This document shows, piece by piece, positions 5,122-5,281 of a stretch of 5,281 nt of DNA. Position 1 is the stretch's first letter; every line of letters begins with the position of its first letter. Origin of the DNA: Flavobacteriales bacterium UBA5871 (GTDB taxonomy: Bacteria > Bacteroidota > Bacteroidia > Flavobacteriales_D > Crocinitomicaceae). Below the pieces are notes generated by a model, which had not been told where the DNA came from, did no database searches, and saw nothing but the letters and a program-made list of their open reading frames with translations. The stretch is taken from contig DJFN01000114.1 of assembly GCA_002432085.1 (NCBI GenBank), positions 1-5,281 of the forward strand, in the 5' to 3' direction. The position numbers were made by a program, and so were the translations under genes.

Positions 5122-5221
5122 CTAACGTTGAAATCTGTAGAAATGGGTTTTTTAACGGGTTGTTTGTGAGACTGAAATGCAATTAACGGCTTCACAACTT
5201 CGGCTCTTTTTCATATTTCCT

Positions 5222-5229
5222 TACTTTTG
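5222..5229 (+). promoter_or_regulatory. -7 promoter element for a rightward gene beyond the window
   Basis: TACTTTTG matches TAnnTTTG exactly on the plus strand. A partial -33 match, TTCG, lies at 5199-5202 with a 19-bp spacer. A transcript would start near 5233-5236. The stretch from 5122 to 5198, between the two divergent promoters, shows no gene or further convincing element. Confidence 0.45.
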
Positions 5230-5240
5230 CCTATCTGTCA

Positions 5241-5281
5241 ATGAAGGCAGGCCCAAACGATTTTGTATGGTATTATCAATG
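5241..5281 (+). CDS. Possible 5' end of a rightward gene (cut by window)
   Basis: ATG at 5241 opens a frame of 13 complete codons reading MKAGPNDFVWYYQ up to the window edge, just downstream of the TACTTTTG element. This start would leave a leader of only 5-8 nt. Other candidate starts, in a different frame, are ATG at 5267 (MVLSM) and at 5279-5281, which would give leaders of a more usual length. The fragment is too short to identify, and the choice of start is uncertain. Confidence 0.3.
   Translation, partial: MKAGPNDFVWYYQ

Overview
The window looks like chromosomal DNA of a Bacteroidota bacterium. Three things support this. The long protein ends in a type IX secretion (T9SS) C-terminal sorting domain. 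Several intergenic regions carry the TAnnTTTG -7 promoter element typical of this phylum. The start codons have no obvious Shine-Dalgarno sequences. Genus and species cannot be read from the window, and no rRNA, tRNA, CRISPR array or transposase was seen.

Left part (1-2190): six small genes in mixed orientation. On the minus strand, an XRE-type HTH regulator (852-580) is followed by two small membrane proteins (521-246, and 239 running off the left edge). A strong promoter, TTTG-N20-TAGATTTG, lies between the regulator and the membrane pair. Divergent from the regulator is a small lipoprotein (944-1444). Its end overlaps by 9 bp, tail to tail, with a minus-strand polytopic membrane protein (1741-1436). 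Across a divergent gap holding a perfect 9-bp stem hairpin lies a 121-aa protein (1822-2187) with a winged-helix-like N-terminus and a C-terminal membrane anchor. All five non-regulator products carry a membrane segment or lipid anchor, and none is a protein I can name. The group could be accessory cargo or a small membrane-linked system, but function cannot be assigned from sequence alone.

Right part (2276-5068): one 930-aa secreted protein on the minus strand. It has a signal peptide, a helix-rich domain of about 400 residues that may be an alpha/alpha toroid, six FG-GAP/VCBS-like repeats with calcium-loop motifs (a probable beta-propeller), and a T9SS sorting domain. The very end looks frameshifted: another frame gives a more typical ending and stops 55 bp earlier. 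A 9-bp inverted repeat sits exactly there. Its promoter region carries a -7 element and a perfect 12-bp palindrome.

Right edge (5069-5281): a divergent intergenic region with a clear -7 element on the plus strand at 5222-5229. This probably drives a gene whose start lies at or just beyond the window edge.
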